From contig JAGIBK010000009.1 in assembly GCA_017744355.1 (NCBI GenBank), positions 62,001 to 126,000 of the forward strand: a stretch of 64,000 nucleotides of DNA. Direction: 5' to 3'. Below the pieces are notes generated by a model. It worked only from the letters and a program-made list of their open reading frames with translations. It was not told the DNA's origin and ran no database searches. This DNA is from a bacterium. Lineage in GTDB: Bacteria > Cyanobacteriota > Sericytochromatia > S15B-MN24 > UBA4093. Below are positions 40,502-48,527 of the stretch, in pieces (position 1 is the first letter of the stretch; each line of letters opens with the position of its first letter). The translations under genes and the position numbers were made by a program.

Positions 40502-41561
40502 CCCTTTCCGCAGCAAGGCCAAGGTATTCCTCGATCCGCTGCGCCAGGAACTCCGCGTCCCGGCCCACGCCGCCGATCAAGGCAGAGCTGCGCCGGTACT
40601 GCCAAGGCAGCCCGAGGAAGTAGAGCCCCTCCGCGCTGGTGACGCCCCGCTGATGCAGGGGTCGCCCCCGCTCGTCGAAGATCGGAAGCTCCAGCCAGCC
40701 GTAATCGGGCTGGAAGCCGGTCGCCCAGACGACGTTCTTGACGGACAGGCGCCGCCCGTCGGCGAAGGAAATCTCGTCTTGCTCGACGCTCGTCGTCCGA
40801 CCCAGCAGCTCCAGGCCGTTCTCCCTGACGAGGCGCGGAATGTCGGTGAAGAACTGGACGTCGCGCCGGCGTAGCCACTTGCCGATCCAGGTGTCCCGCG
40901 GGAATTCGAGGAAGCCCACGACATCGAGCCACCAGAAGATCTCGCGCCCCAAAAAGCGCTGCGGCAGGTAGCGATCGCGGCGCCCGATCGAGAGGTACAC
41001 CTTGCGCGTGGCAGACAGCTCCTCGGCAATCTGAGCACCCGAGTTCCCGGCTCCCACCACCAGCACGTCCCCCGGCGGGAGCTGGGCCGGATTCCGGTAG
41101 TTCACGCTGTGGAGCTGGAAGACCTCGGGCGAGAGCGAAGCACCGAGCGGCGGGACGTAAGGGCGCTGAAACGCGCCCGTCGCCACCACGACCTGCCGCG
41201 CCTCGAAGACCTCGCCCCCTGCCTCGATCCGGTACCCCGTCTCCGTTCGCGTCATGCGCGAGACCGGAGCATCGCAGCGGACGGGCAGCTCGAAGCGCGC
41301 GGCGTAGGCCACCAGGTAATCGGCAACCTCGTCCTTGGTCGGATAGAGGTCGCGCGCCTTGGGGAAGGGCATCCCCGGCAAGTTGTTGTACTGGGAGGGC
41401 GTGAAGAGGGTGAGCGAATCGTAGCGATCGCGCCACACCTGCCCGATCGCAGAAGAGGCTTCCAGCAACACGAAGCGCAGACCAAGACGCGACAGGTAAT
41501 ACCCCATCGCAAGTCCCGCTTGCCCCGCTCCGATCACAACAACATCCAGCGCTTGCCGCAT
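40491..41561 (-). CDS. FAD/NADPH flavin-containing monooxygenase-like enzyme
   Basis: 356 residues. FAD motif GAGQAGLAMGYYL at 9-21, NADPH motif VVGAGNSGAQIAEEL at about 160, and ATG motif VVWATGFQPDYGWL. Related to bacterial flavin monooxygenases/YuxH-type and CzcO-like proteins. GAGGAGAGGG precedes the ATG at 41561. It is the only gene on the opposite strand inside the 37-44 kb cluster and may be a tailoring enzyme; that is inferred from position only. Confidence 0.87.
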   Translation of the reverse strand: MRQALDVVVIGAGQAGLAMGYYLSRLGLRFVLLEASSAIGQVWRDRYDSLTLFTPSQYNNLPGMPFPKARDLYPTKDEVADYLVAYAARFELPVRCDAPVSRMTRTETGYRIEAGGEVFEARQVVVATGAFQRPYVPPLGASLSPEVFQLHSVNYRNPAQLPPGDVLVVGAGNSGAQIAEELSATRKVYLSIGRRDRYLPQRFLGREIFWWLDVVGFLEFPRDTWIGKWLRRRDVQFFTDIPRLVRENGLELLGRTTSVEQDEISFADGRRLSVKNVVWATGFQPDYGWLELPIFDERGRPLHQRGVTSAEGLYFLGLPWQYRRSSALIGGVGRDAEFLAQRIEEYLGLAAERVSS

Positions 41562-41620
41562 CGCCCTCTCCTCGTTCCATCGCGATCCGGCAAGGCTCAC
41601 AGCCACCCCGGAAGATCGTA

Positions 41621-41629
41621 TGCTATCAT
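41621..41629 (+). promoter_or_regulatory. Extended -10 promoter of the MBL hydrolase gene
   Basis: TGCTATCAT; predicted start about 41636, giving a 50-nt leader with an AAAGGA Shine-Dalgarno before the ATG at 41686. Confidence 0.5.
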
Positions 41630-41685
41630 CCGACACACCCTCGCACATCCGGAAAAAGCGCGCATTCCCGAAAGGACCTTCGCCG

Positions 41686-42546
41686 ATGCAGCCAAGCCGC
41701 ACCGCCACCGTCTCCTTGAGCCTGTTCGCCGCCGGGTCCTGCATCCACCCGGAAGGGGTGATCATGCAGGGTGCTCCCATGCGCCCCTGCACCTTCCCCG
41801 CGCTGGTCGCTCTCATCGAGCACCCCGAGCACGGTGCGATCCTCTTCGACACCGGCTACTCCGAGCGCTTCCACCAGGAGACCGCCACCTACCCGAACCG
41901 CTTCTACGCCCAGCTCACCCCGGTGAGCTTCAAATCCGACGAGAGCGCCGTCACCCAGCTGGCCGCCCGGGGCATCCCGCACGAGCGGATCAAGACCGTC
42001 GTGCTCTCGCACTTCCACGCCGACCACGTCGGGGCGGTGGCGGACTTCCCCGAGGCCCGCTACCTCTACTCGCGCGAAAGCTATGCCGCCATGCGCCCGC
42101 TCACGGGCTTCAGCGCCGTGCGCGCGGGCTTTTTGAGGGGCCTGCTGCCCGACGACTTCGAGACGCGCTCGGCCCACTTCGAGGACCTGCCTTCCTGTGA
42201 CCTGGGCGAAAGCTACGCCCCCTTCAACCGGGGCGCGGACCTGTTCGGCGACCAGAGCGTCGTCGCCATCCCCCTGCCGGGCCATGCCGTCGGTCACTAC
42301 GGGCTCATGGTCCAGACCGACGAGGGCGCAGTCTTCCTGGTGGCGGATGCGGTCTACAAGACCCAGGCCTTCAAGGAGCACCGCCGGCCCATGGGGATCG
42401 CGCGCCTGATCTTCGCCGACTGGCAGGGCTACCTGGACACCCTGCGCCGCCTTCACGACTTCCACCAGGCCCGGCCCGACGTGCTCATCATGCCGGCCCA
42501 CTGCCAAGACGCCTGGGAGGCGTGGCAAGCCCGATGCAAAAACTAA
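41686..42546 (+). CDS. Metallo-beta-lactamase-fold hydrolase
   Basis: 286 residues. Zinc motif HFHADH in LSHFHADHVGA, further ligands in PLPGHAVGHYG (His), VADAVYK (Asp) and the C-terminal MPAHCQD (His). Resembles lactonase/MBL hydrolases (AHL-lactonase-like arrangement). It may release a product or hydrolyse a lactone or thioester. Ends 13 bp inside the next gene, so coupled to the adenylate-forming enzyme. AAAGGA lies 9 nt before the ATG; an earlier in-frame ATG at 41620 overlaps the promoter and is rejected. Confidence 0.87.
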   Translation: MQPSRTATVSLSLFAAGSCIHPEGVIMQGAPMRPCTFPALVALIEHPEHGAILFDTGYSERFHQETATYPNRFYAQLTPVSFKSDESAVTQLAARGIPHERIKTVVLSHFHADHVGAVADFPEARYLYSRESYAAMRPLTGFSAVRAGFLRGLLPDDFETRSAHFEDLPSCDLGESYAPFNRGADLFGDQSVVAIPLPGHAVGHYGLMVQTDEGAVFLVADAVYKTQAFKEHRRPMGIARLIFADWQGYLDTLRRLHDFHQARPDVLIMPAHCQDAWEAWQARCKN

Positions 42547-43838
42547 AGATTCTCGCCCACTACCTGCAACGCAAGCACGGCTACCGCTTCGAGAGCCGCG
42601 AGGCGCTGGAGCGCTGGCAAGAGCAGCGGGTGCGGCAGCACGTGGCCTGGGTCCGCGCGAAATCGCCCTTCTATCGCGAGCGGTGGGGCGAATTGCCCGA
42701 TACCGCCTGGCGCGACTTCGAATCCATCGACAAAGCCGCGATGATGGCGAACTTCGACGCGCTCAACACGGTGGGGCTGAGCAAGGAAGAGGGCTTCCGC
42801 ATCGCGCTCGAAGCCGAGCGCAGCCGCGAGTTCTCCCCGACCTGGAAAGGGATCACCATCGGGCTCTCGTCGGGCACCTCGGGCCACCGGGGGCTGTTCC
42901 TCGTCAGCCCCGAAGAGCGCACGGCCTGGGCCGGGACGATCCTCGCCAAGGTGCTGCCGAGCTCGATCCTGGCGAAACAGCGCATCGCCTTCTTCCTCAG
43001 GGCCAACAGTAACCTCTACACCACGGTCGGCAGCAAGCGCATGCGCTTCGAGTTCTTCGACCTGCTAGAGGCGCTCGATGACAACCTCTCGCGCCTCGAC
43101 GCCCTCAAGCCGACGCTGCTCGTGGCGCCACCCTCCATGCTGCGCCTGTTGGCCGAGGCCCAGCAGCAGGGGCGGCTTGCGATCGCCCCCACCAAGATCG
43201 TCTCGGTCGCAGAGGTCCTCGAATCCATCGATGAGGCCTTCTTGAAGGGCGTCTTCGGCCAGACGATCCACCAGGTCTACCAGGCGACCGAAGGCTTCCT
43301 GGCCGTCACCTGCTCCGAGGGCACGCTGCACCTCAACGAGGACATGGCGCTGTTCGAGAAGGAGTGGGTGGATGCCGAACGCCGGGTGTTCATGCCGATC
43401 ATCACGGACTTCACCCGCAAGACCCAGCCCATCGTGCGGTATCGCCTGAACGATCTACTGGTCGAGCGCGCAGAGCCCTGCCCCTGCGGCTCGGTCCAAA
43501 CTGCCCTGGATCGCATCGAAGGCCGCTCCGACGACCTGTGCTACTGGCCTGCCCGGGATGGGGGAAAGCCTGTGCCCGTCTTCCCCGACTTCATCCGGCG
43601 CGCCATCCTCATGGCCTCGCCCGCGATCCGCGAGTACCGCGTGCTCCAGCTCGCGCCGGATACGCTGGAAGTCCAGCTTCGCGCCGAGGGCGACGTGGAA
43701 GAAGCGGTACGACAGCAACTCCACGCGCTGGCCCAGCGTCTCGGCTGCGCCTCGCCCACGGCGCACTTCACCCCCTACCAGGCTCCAACAGCCGGACAGA
43801 AGCTGCGCCGCATCGAGCGCCGCTTCGAAAGGCAATAG
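42534..43838 (+). CDS. Adenylate-forming (F390-synthetase/PaaK-like) enzyme
   Basis: 434 residues of the coenzyme F390 synthetase/phenylacetate-CoA ligase-like clade, close to the family TIGR02304 (hypothetical adenylate-forming enzyme). Phosphate-binding loop SSGTSGHRG, acyl-binding YQATEGFLAVTC, and the RYRLNDLL motif are visible; two Cys (PCPCGS) follow. It would activate a carboxylic acid as adenylate or CoA ester and feed the condensing enzyme. Start ATG has GGAGG 13 nt upstream; GTG at 42522 would add four codons. Confidence 0.85.
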   Translation: MQKLKILAHYLQRKHGYRFESREALERWQEQRVRQHVAWVRAKSPFYRERWGELPDTAWRDFESIDKAAMMANFDALNTVGLSKEEGFRIALEAERSREFSPTWKGITIGLSSGTSGHRGLFLVSPEERTAWAGTILAKVLPSSILAKQRIAFFLRANSNLYTTVGSKRMRFEFFDLLEALDDNLSRLDALKPTLLVAPPSMLRLLAEAQQQGRLAIAPTKIVSVAEVLESIDEAFLKGVFGQTIHQVYQATEGFLAVTCSEGTLHLNEDMALFEKEWVDAERRVFMPIITDFTRKTQPIVRYRLNDLLVERAEPCPCGSVQTALDRIEGRSDDLCYWPARDGGKPVPVFPDFIRRAILMASPAIREYRVLQLAPDTLEVQLRAEGDVEEAVRQQLHALAQRLGCASPTAHFTPYQAPTAGQKLRRIERRFERQ

Positions 43839-43895
43839 AGCCGTTGTAAGCGCCCCCTCAACGAAGGTCCCGAGGCCCCCCGGGATCTTGTTGTC

Positions 43896-44621
43896 TCAAA
43901 GGGCGTCCTTGATCTGCTTGATCAGCCCCTCGGCGCGGGCCCGGTGGTCCACCGGATGCCGGACGGGCTTGCCACAGAGGCGCGAGTCTCCGAAGGACCG
44001 CAGGAACCACTCGGGAAGCATCTTGAAGAGCCAGGTCGGCAGCCAGTTAAGCGCGGAGTACGGCACCGGCTTGTGGAAGACCTCCACCAGGGTCGGATCC
44101 TCCATGGTCACGTAGTAATCGGGCTTCGGATGAGCCTTGGTGACTTCGGCCGCCGCCAGGAGCCCGGCGCGTTCTTCCGCCGTGGCCGTCTTGGCGTCCC
44201 ACTTCATCCAGACGGCGATGTCTACCGCCAACCGCGCGTAGTTCGCCTTCTCGGGATCGTTGGGGAAGTGCTCGTTATAGAACTTGATGGCGTTGAGGGT
44301 CGTGTCCAGGTAGGCCTTGGCCGAGCCCGGCACGCCAAGGTTGGCAGCCATGTAGGCGAGATTGACGGCCTCGTTCACGAGCCGCTTGCCTTCCGCGGGG
44401 CTCAGCGTGGTGATGGCGACGGTCTTCGCCGCCCCGGGCCTCGCAAAGGCTTGGAGGGTCTTGAGGCCGCCCGTGACCGACGACGTGTCGGGGCGGCTCG
44501 AGAGCTGGGCCGTCGCTTCGGCGATCGCCGGCTGTAGCGGCTCCGCTCCATTCAGGCTGCCGGTTTGAGACCGGATGGGACCGGTCTGGGCCGTCGCATC
44601 GAATCGAACTTCAACGTTCAT
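43896..44621 (-). CDS. Unknown soluble protein
   Basis: 241 residues; no signal peptide, membrane segment or recognised domain. The first 60 residues are Ala/Ser/Thr-rich and look disordered; the middle (about 65-150) is helical (KRLVNEAVNLAYMAANL, LDTTLNAIKFYNEHFPNDPEKANYARLAVDIAVWMK) with a weak TPR-like rhythm. GAGGAGGG precedes the ATG at 44621. Neighbouring genes converge on it, so no operon partner gives a clue. Confidence 0.7.
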   Translation of the reverse strand: MNVEVRFDATAQTGPIRSQTGSLNGAEPLQPAIAEATAQLSSRPDTSSVTGGLKTLQAFARPGAAKTVAITTLSPAEGKRLVNEAVNLAYMAANLGVPGSAKAYLDTTLNAIKFYNEHFPNDPEKANYARLAVDIAVWMKWDAKTATAEERAGLLAAAEVTKAHPKPDYYVTMEDPTLVEVFHKPVPYSALNWLPTWLFKMLPEWFLRSFGDSRLCGKPVRHPVDHRARAEGLIKQIKDAL

Positions 44622-44762
44622 GGCGCCCTCCTCGAACATCCCGTATCGCGTAGGGTTATCGAGGCCCAGCCCACGGTCTTGCTGCCGTCAACCAGAATCG
44701 AACGATGCCTTAATGAGCCCCCAACAAACGCCCCCGAGCGAGAGATAAGGGCGCTACCCCCC

Positions 44763-44805
44763 AAAAACACCAATCCCCGCCGAGCTTGCGCTCTGCGGGG
44801 GATTG
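44763..44805 (-). terminator. Terminator of the candidate structured RNA
   Basis: Outer arms 44795-44805 and 44771-44780 (one bulged C) and an inner GAGC/GCTC helix capped by GCAA, followed on the minus strand by GTGTTTTTGG. Confidence 0.8.
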
Positions 44806-45518
44806 CTGCTTGGAAACCGGCTCAGTCGTCACTTCGACCGCGCGCTCGAGGCGCCGGGTGTCGCCACACCCACCGTAGTTCCCTCGCAAGTATCTCAACC
44901 TACGTTTCAGGGACCAATCGGGTCCCCACCGAAATCCGGCGTCAGCCTTTGCAGGCCTGCTACAGACTCCGTGGCACTCTCAACGGGGTGCGCCCGTGCT
45001 CACTCCTGGAAGAGCGAGACCAATGAACGGCTTCTTCCCTGTTTCCAGGTCCCGGCAGCGCCGCTTCCGACTCCGCCCTCGACTGTTGCCAGTCGCGCCC
45101 CCTGCCTTTCGGCAAGGTCCTCCGTTCATCTCCCTGGCGAGTCGACTCCCTCTTGCGAGACCGTCTCCCTACCCGGGTCGAGGGGCCTTCCAGTGTCGCT
45201 CCACTGGTGCGCTTGCGGCGCAGGACACTCACGCGTCCGGTACGTCCTCTGTGGGCTTTCGGGCCCACTTCAGGGTGACTCTCGTCCCCCTGCGACATTT
45301 CCCTTCGAACCGCCCCCGTTGCCGGCGACACGCCCGTCATGAAATCCCGCAGCGCCACTTCGGTGACGCCCCCTATCCGTCCCCCCTTTCGGGGCTCCGG
45401 CTCCCCACCCGAAATCGAAACCTCGGGTGTTCGATACCCCTCCCAGTGTCCTGCCTTGCGGCATTTCGGCTTGAAGCGGCGCCCTCTCGGGCCTCCCGGC
45501 TCTCCAGAACCGGTCGAT
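44763..45518 (-). ncRNA. Candidate large structured RNA (about 750 nt), unidentified
   Basis: This is the only gene-free stretch over 300 bp (44622-45609). Read on the minus strand it starts after a promoter at 45525-45553 and ends in a terminator at 44763-44805. Between them lie many stable hairpins, several with GNRA loops (45271-45292 GAGA, 45080-45095 GCAA, 45100-45117 GAAA, 45038-45049 GAAA), and other stems at 45251-45268, 44910-44926 and 44856-44871. A perfect 10-bp long-range helix joins 45445-45454 with 45220-45229. Open frames through it are Arg/Gly-rich by GC bias, have no RBS or domain, and are not believed. It does not show the conserved motifs of RNase P RNA, tmRNA or group II intron domain V. 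Confidence 0.6.
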
Positions 45519-45524
45519 GAATTC

Positions 45525-45553
45525 ATCATATCGCGACATGCCAGAAAAGACAA
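45525..45553 (-). promoter_or_regulatory. Sigma-70-type promoter of the candidate structured RNA
   Basis: On the minus strand TTGTCT (45548-45553), 17-nt spacer, TATGAT (45525-45530); predicted start about 45518. It is the best -35/-10 pair seen in the window. Confidence 0.6.
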
Positions 45554-45584
45554 GCTTTTTCTAAGAATTGACTAAAAAAAGCTT
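45552..45584. repeat. AT-rich inverted repeat downstream of the MMPL gene
   Basis: Arms 45552-45560 and 45576-45584 (9 bp, AAGCTTTTT/AAAAAGCTT). On the minus strand GTCTTTT follows, so it may terminate the MMPL operon; it overlaps the -35 of the RNA promoter. Confidence 0.5.
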
Positions 45585-45609
45585 AAGCACACCGCCGATC
45601 CGAGGGACT

Positions 45610-47835
45610 TTAGCCGCCGCGAAGCTCGGCTAAATCAGCGTTTGCACCCTGCTTGCGACCCGGCATCCACCAGTTCCAGCGCCCGAGCAGCACCATGAAG
45701 CTCGGCACCAAGAGCAGGCGCACGATAGTCGCATCGATCAAGATGGCCACCGAAATCCCCCAGCAAATCTCCTGGGTTTGCGGCGACGACGAGAAGATCC
45801 CCGTCGCGAAGACCCCGAGGAGGATGAGCGCCGCCCCGGTGATGAGCGAGCCGCTGCGCGACAGACCCTCGATCACGGCCGCTTCCAGGTCCTTCGATCG
45901 CTCGTAGGCCTCGGTGATCCGACTGAGGATGAGAACCTCGTAGTCCATGCTCAGCCCGAAGACGATGCAGAACAGCACCAACGGCACGATGTTCGTTACC
46001 GCCCCGTTGTGGGGCGTGTGCAACACGCCGCCGAGCCAGCCGTCCTGGAACAGCAGCGTCAGCCCCCCCAGGCTCGCGAGGATGGGCAAGAAGTTCATGA
46101 CCGCCGCCTTGAGCGGCAAGACCACCGAGCGCATGTAGACGGCAAGGATCACGCACACCCCGCCGACCACGAGCGCGAGCACCGCTCCCAGGTACCGGTA
46201 CAGCTCGTGGGTGAAGTCCTTGACCCGCGCCACGACCCCGCCGACCTCCACGCGCCGCTCCGGGTGCGCCCGGGCGTACTGCCTGGCCGCTTCAAGGATG
46301 GCCTGGGTGTCCTCCAGGGTCATCAGGTCCTTGGGATGGATTCGTACCAGGGTCGAAGTCGCCCCGTCCTGGCTCACCAGCGGCGCGAAGGGCGTGCCTG
46401 CCGCAAGCCACGGGGCCGCCCCGTAGATCCGGTAGAAGGCCTGGTACGTGCCCTGATCGAAGGTCGGGTTCCAGGAGGTCAGGCTCCGCACCGCAGCCAC
46501 GCGCGGGTGTCGCTCCATGGCCTGGGTGAAGTCGTGGAGGTACGCGAGTGTTTCGGGCTCATAGATCGTCTTGCCGGGCGGCGCCTGGACGATCACGTCC
46601 ACCGGCACCAGCTCGCCGCCCCAGCCGTCGCGTTCGAGCAGTTGGTAAGCCTGCATGGACTCGGAGTCCTTGGGAGCGATCGCCATGACAGGCTCCCACA
46701 GCTTCATGCGGGTCGCAGGCAAGGCCAAGAGCAAGAGCATCCCGAGTGCCAGAGCGAATGACCGCTTCGGATGCCGCACCACCGCCTCTGCCAGCGCGCG
46801 CCAGAAACGTTCGGCGTGACGCGCCTCGATCCAGCGCGAGAGCCAGCGCGGCTTATCCAGCCAGTCGGGCTTCAACGCGAGCAGCACCGGCCCCATGACG
46901 AGCGTGTTGAGAAGCGACACCCCGATGACCGCGAGCAGGTCGATCACGACCGTCCGGCTCAAGGAGACGTCAGGCAGCCACAGGGCCCCGATGCTCACGG
47001 CCATCACGAGCGCCGAGAAGAAGACCGTGCGCCCGGGATAAGCCACCGTACACCGCACGGCCTCGGCCAAGGGGCGATCGCCTCGGACCTCCTCCTTGAA
47101 GCGGCTCACCATGAACACCGTGTAGTCGATGGCGAGCCCCAAGCCCACCAACCCGCTCAGGATGCGCGAGACCGGGTTCATGGGCAGGTGCGCGACGGCC
47201 ACCAGGGCGTTGAACAAGAGCAGGGTCGAGCCCCCGATCAAGAGCGGAATGAGGGTCGCGCTCAAGGATCCGAAGGTCAGCACCAGCACCCCGAGCGACA
47301 CGACGAGCGAGAGGGATTCTCCCTGCTTCGAGTCCTTCTTGCCGGCGGCCTTGGCATCGTACTGAAAGGCCGTGCTGCCCGTGAGCTGGGCCAGGTCGAG
47401 CCGGTGCTCGCGCGCGTACGCGCCGAGCCAATCGCGCAGGCCTGGCGTCAGGGCCTGGGCCTCCACGATGAGCAGCTCGGGCTGGAATTGGAGGTGGAAG
47501 AGGCGCTCGCGGTGCGCCTCACGCCCCCTCAGCTCGGTAACCGACGCCACCTGGGGAAACGCCTCGCGCAACTGCCGCTCGAAGGCTCGCGCGTCGAGCG
47601 CTCCGCGGAGCACCACGTCGGCGGAGCTGCCGAGTTTGGTCCCGAAGTCCCGTTCGAGCGTCGTCAGAACCCGGTGAGCTTCGGTGCCCTTCGCCCCGCT
47701 CAGCTCGGTCTCGGTGCGATCGAGCGGGTGCACGGCCAGGAAACCAGCCGCCGCCACGAGCAGGGCCAGCCAGGCGAACAGGATGACCAGGCGACGCCTG
47801 AAGAGGAACGCGGAGAAATGCCCGGAGAAGCTCAC
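45610..47835 (-). CDS. MMPL/RND-superfamily membrane transporter
   Basis: 741 residues, two repeats each with an N-terminal helix, an extracytoplasmic loop and five more helices (12 in total). Family features include GLAIDYTVFMVSRFKEE and, in the second half, FGLSMDYEVLILSRI, with the proton-relay Asp-Tyr of MMPL proteins. MMPL transporters export lipids or hopanoid-like molecules. GTG start overlaps the Coq4-like gene by 4 bp. With GNAT and Coq4-like genes it forms a three-gene operon. Confidence 0.9.
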   Translation of the reverse strand: MSFSGHFSAFLFRRRLVILFAWLALLVAAAGFLAVHPLDRTETELSGAKGTEAHRVLTTLERDFGTKLGSSADVVLRGALDARAFERQLREAFPQVASVTELRGREAHRERLFHLQFQPELLIVEAQALTPGLRDWLGAYAREHRLDLAQLTGSTAFQYDAKAAGKKDSKQGESLSLVVSLGVLVLTFGSLSATLIPLLIGGSTLLLFNALVAVAHLPMNPVSRILSGLVGLGLAIDYTVFMVSRFKEEVRGDRPLAEAVRCTVAYPGRTVFFSALVMAVSIGALWLPDVSLSRTVVIDLLAVIGVSLLNTLVMGPVLLALKPDWLDKPRWLSRWIEARHAERFWRALAEAVVRHPKRSFALALGMLLLLALPATRMKLWEPVMAIAPKDSESMQAYQLLERDGWGGELVPVDVIVQAPPGKTIYEPETLAYLHDFTQAMERHPRVAAVRSLTSWNPTFDQGTYQAFYRIYGAAPWLAAGTPFAPLVSQDGATSTLVRIHPKDLMTLEDTQAILEAARQYARAHPERRVEVGGVVARVKDFTHELYRYLGAVLALVVGGVCVILAVYMRSVVLPLKAAVMNFLPILASLGGLTLLFQDGWLGGVLHTPHNGAVTNIVPLVLFCIVFGLSMDYEVLILSRITEAYERSKDLEAAVIEGLSRSGSLITGAALILLGVFATGIFSSSPQTQEICWGISVAILIDATIVRLLLVPSFMVLLGRWNWWMPGRKQGANADLAELRGG

Positions 47836-48527
47836 GCCGGCACGTCCAGCAAGCGGCGCACCTCAGGCATGGGCATCTCCCAGTAATCCTCCCAGCGGAT
47901 GCCCAGGAAGATCTTGGCGCGCTTGCCCATCCCCCAGCCCTTGATGATCGCCTCGACCAGCTCGTCGATCCGCTCGGGCTCCCGGAAGATCGCAACGAAG
48001 AAGCCGACGCCCAGCAACATGGCCGAGAGCGGGATGCGGTTCTGGGCGAGGTAGAAGGCCGAGATCGCCATCTCACCGATGTCCACCGCGGGCAGGCCCA
48101 ACACGACGTGGTGGATGTCGTGGGTCTGACGGGCACGCTTGCGGACGTAGGTGATGTCGTCGTCCTCCTTGTCCTCCAGGGGCGGGTAGAAGACCAGCGC
48201 CAGCTTGTTGGCGCGCATGTGGTCGGCGAACTCACGACCGAGCGTCCCCTCGGGCAGCTGTCCCAGCACATCGAGGTCGTAAGGCTTCTCTGCCAAGTAG
48301 CGCTCGGCGATGAGCTGAGCGGCACCCGGGTCCGCCTTGAGCGAGGCGAGCGCGAGCTGGAAGCTGCGGTGGTTGCGCACCGAGCGCGCCCGGAAGATCG
48401 GCCCGATGTCGTCGGGCTTGAAGACCAAACGGCTCATGCGCAACAGCAGGATCACGAGGTCCACGCCGAAGCGGGCCTTGTCCAGCCAGGACTTGCGCGG
48501 GGCGGGGGCGGCGGTTGCAGGCGTCAT
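47832..48527 (-). CDS. Coq4-family protein
   Basis: 231 residues. The Coq4 metal-binding motif HDxxH-x11-E is present (HDIHHVVLGLPAVDIGE). In eukaryotes Coq4 acts in ubiquinone synthesis as a decarboxylating/hydroxylating scaffold; bacterial members are also found in cyanobacterial carotenoid and other lipid pathways. Here it lies between a GNAT gene and an MMPL transporter, both overlapping by 4 bp, so a lipid-related role is likely but unproven. The N-terminus (LVILLLRMSRLVF) is amphipathic and may touch the membrane. Confidence 0.85.
   Translation of the reverse strand: MTPATAAPAPRKSWLDKARFGVDLVILLLRMSRLVFKPDDIGPIFRARSVRNHRSFQLALASLKADPGAAQLIAERYLAEKPYDLDVLGQLPEGTLGREFADHMRANKLALVFYPPLEDKEDDDITYVRKRARQTHDIHHVVLGLPAVDIGEMAISAFYLAQNRIPLSAMLLGVGFFVAIFREPERIDELVEAIIKGWGMGKRAKIFLGIRWEDYWEMPMPEVRRLLDVPA

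Noticed and set aside
41562-41852. N-terminal extension of the flavin monooxygenase
   Set aside because: The extension runs antisense through the MBL promoter and start; the ATG at 41561 has a strong Shine-Dalgarno and begins the FAD motif as expected.
44680-44705. tRNA-like T-loop sequence (GTTCGATTC on the minus strand)
   Set aside because: Flanking bases do not form the T stem and no acceptor or anticodon arm can be built.
45390-45420. GAGCCG...GAAA...CGG hairpin resembling group II intron domain V
   Set aside because: The basal helix is only 3 bp, the two-base bulge and AGC-triad geometry do not fit, and no reverse transcriptase or intron boundaries are seen.
44960-45575. Several overlapping open frames on both strands in the gene-free region
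   Set aside because: Arg/Gly/Pro/Ser-rich, no RBS, no domain, and they coincide with RNA-like hairpins; GC-rich DNA simply lacks stops.
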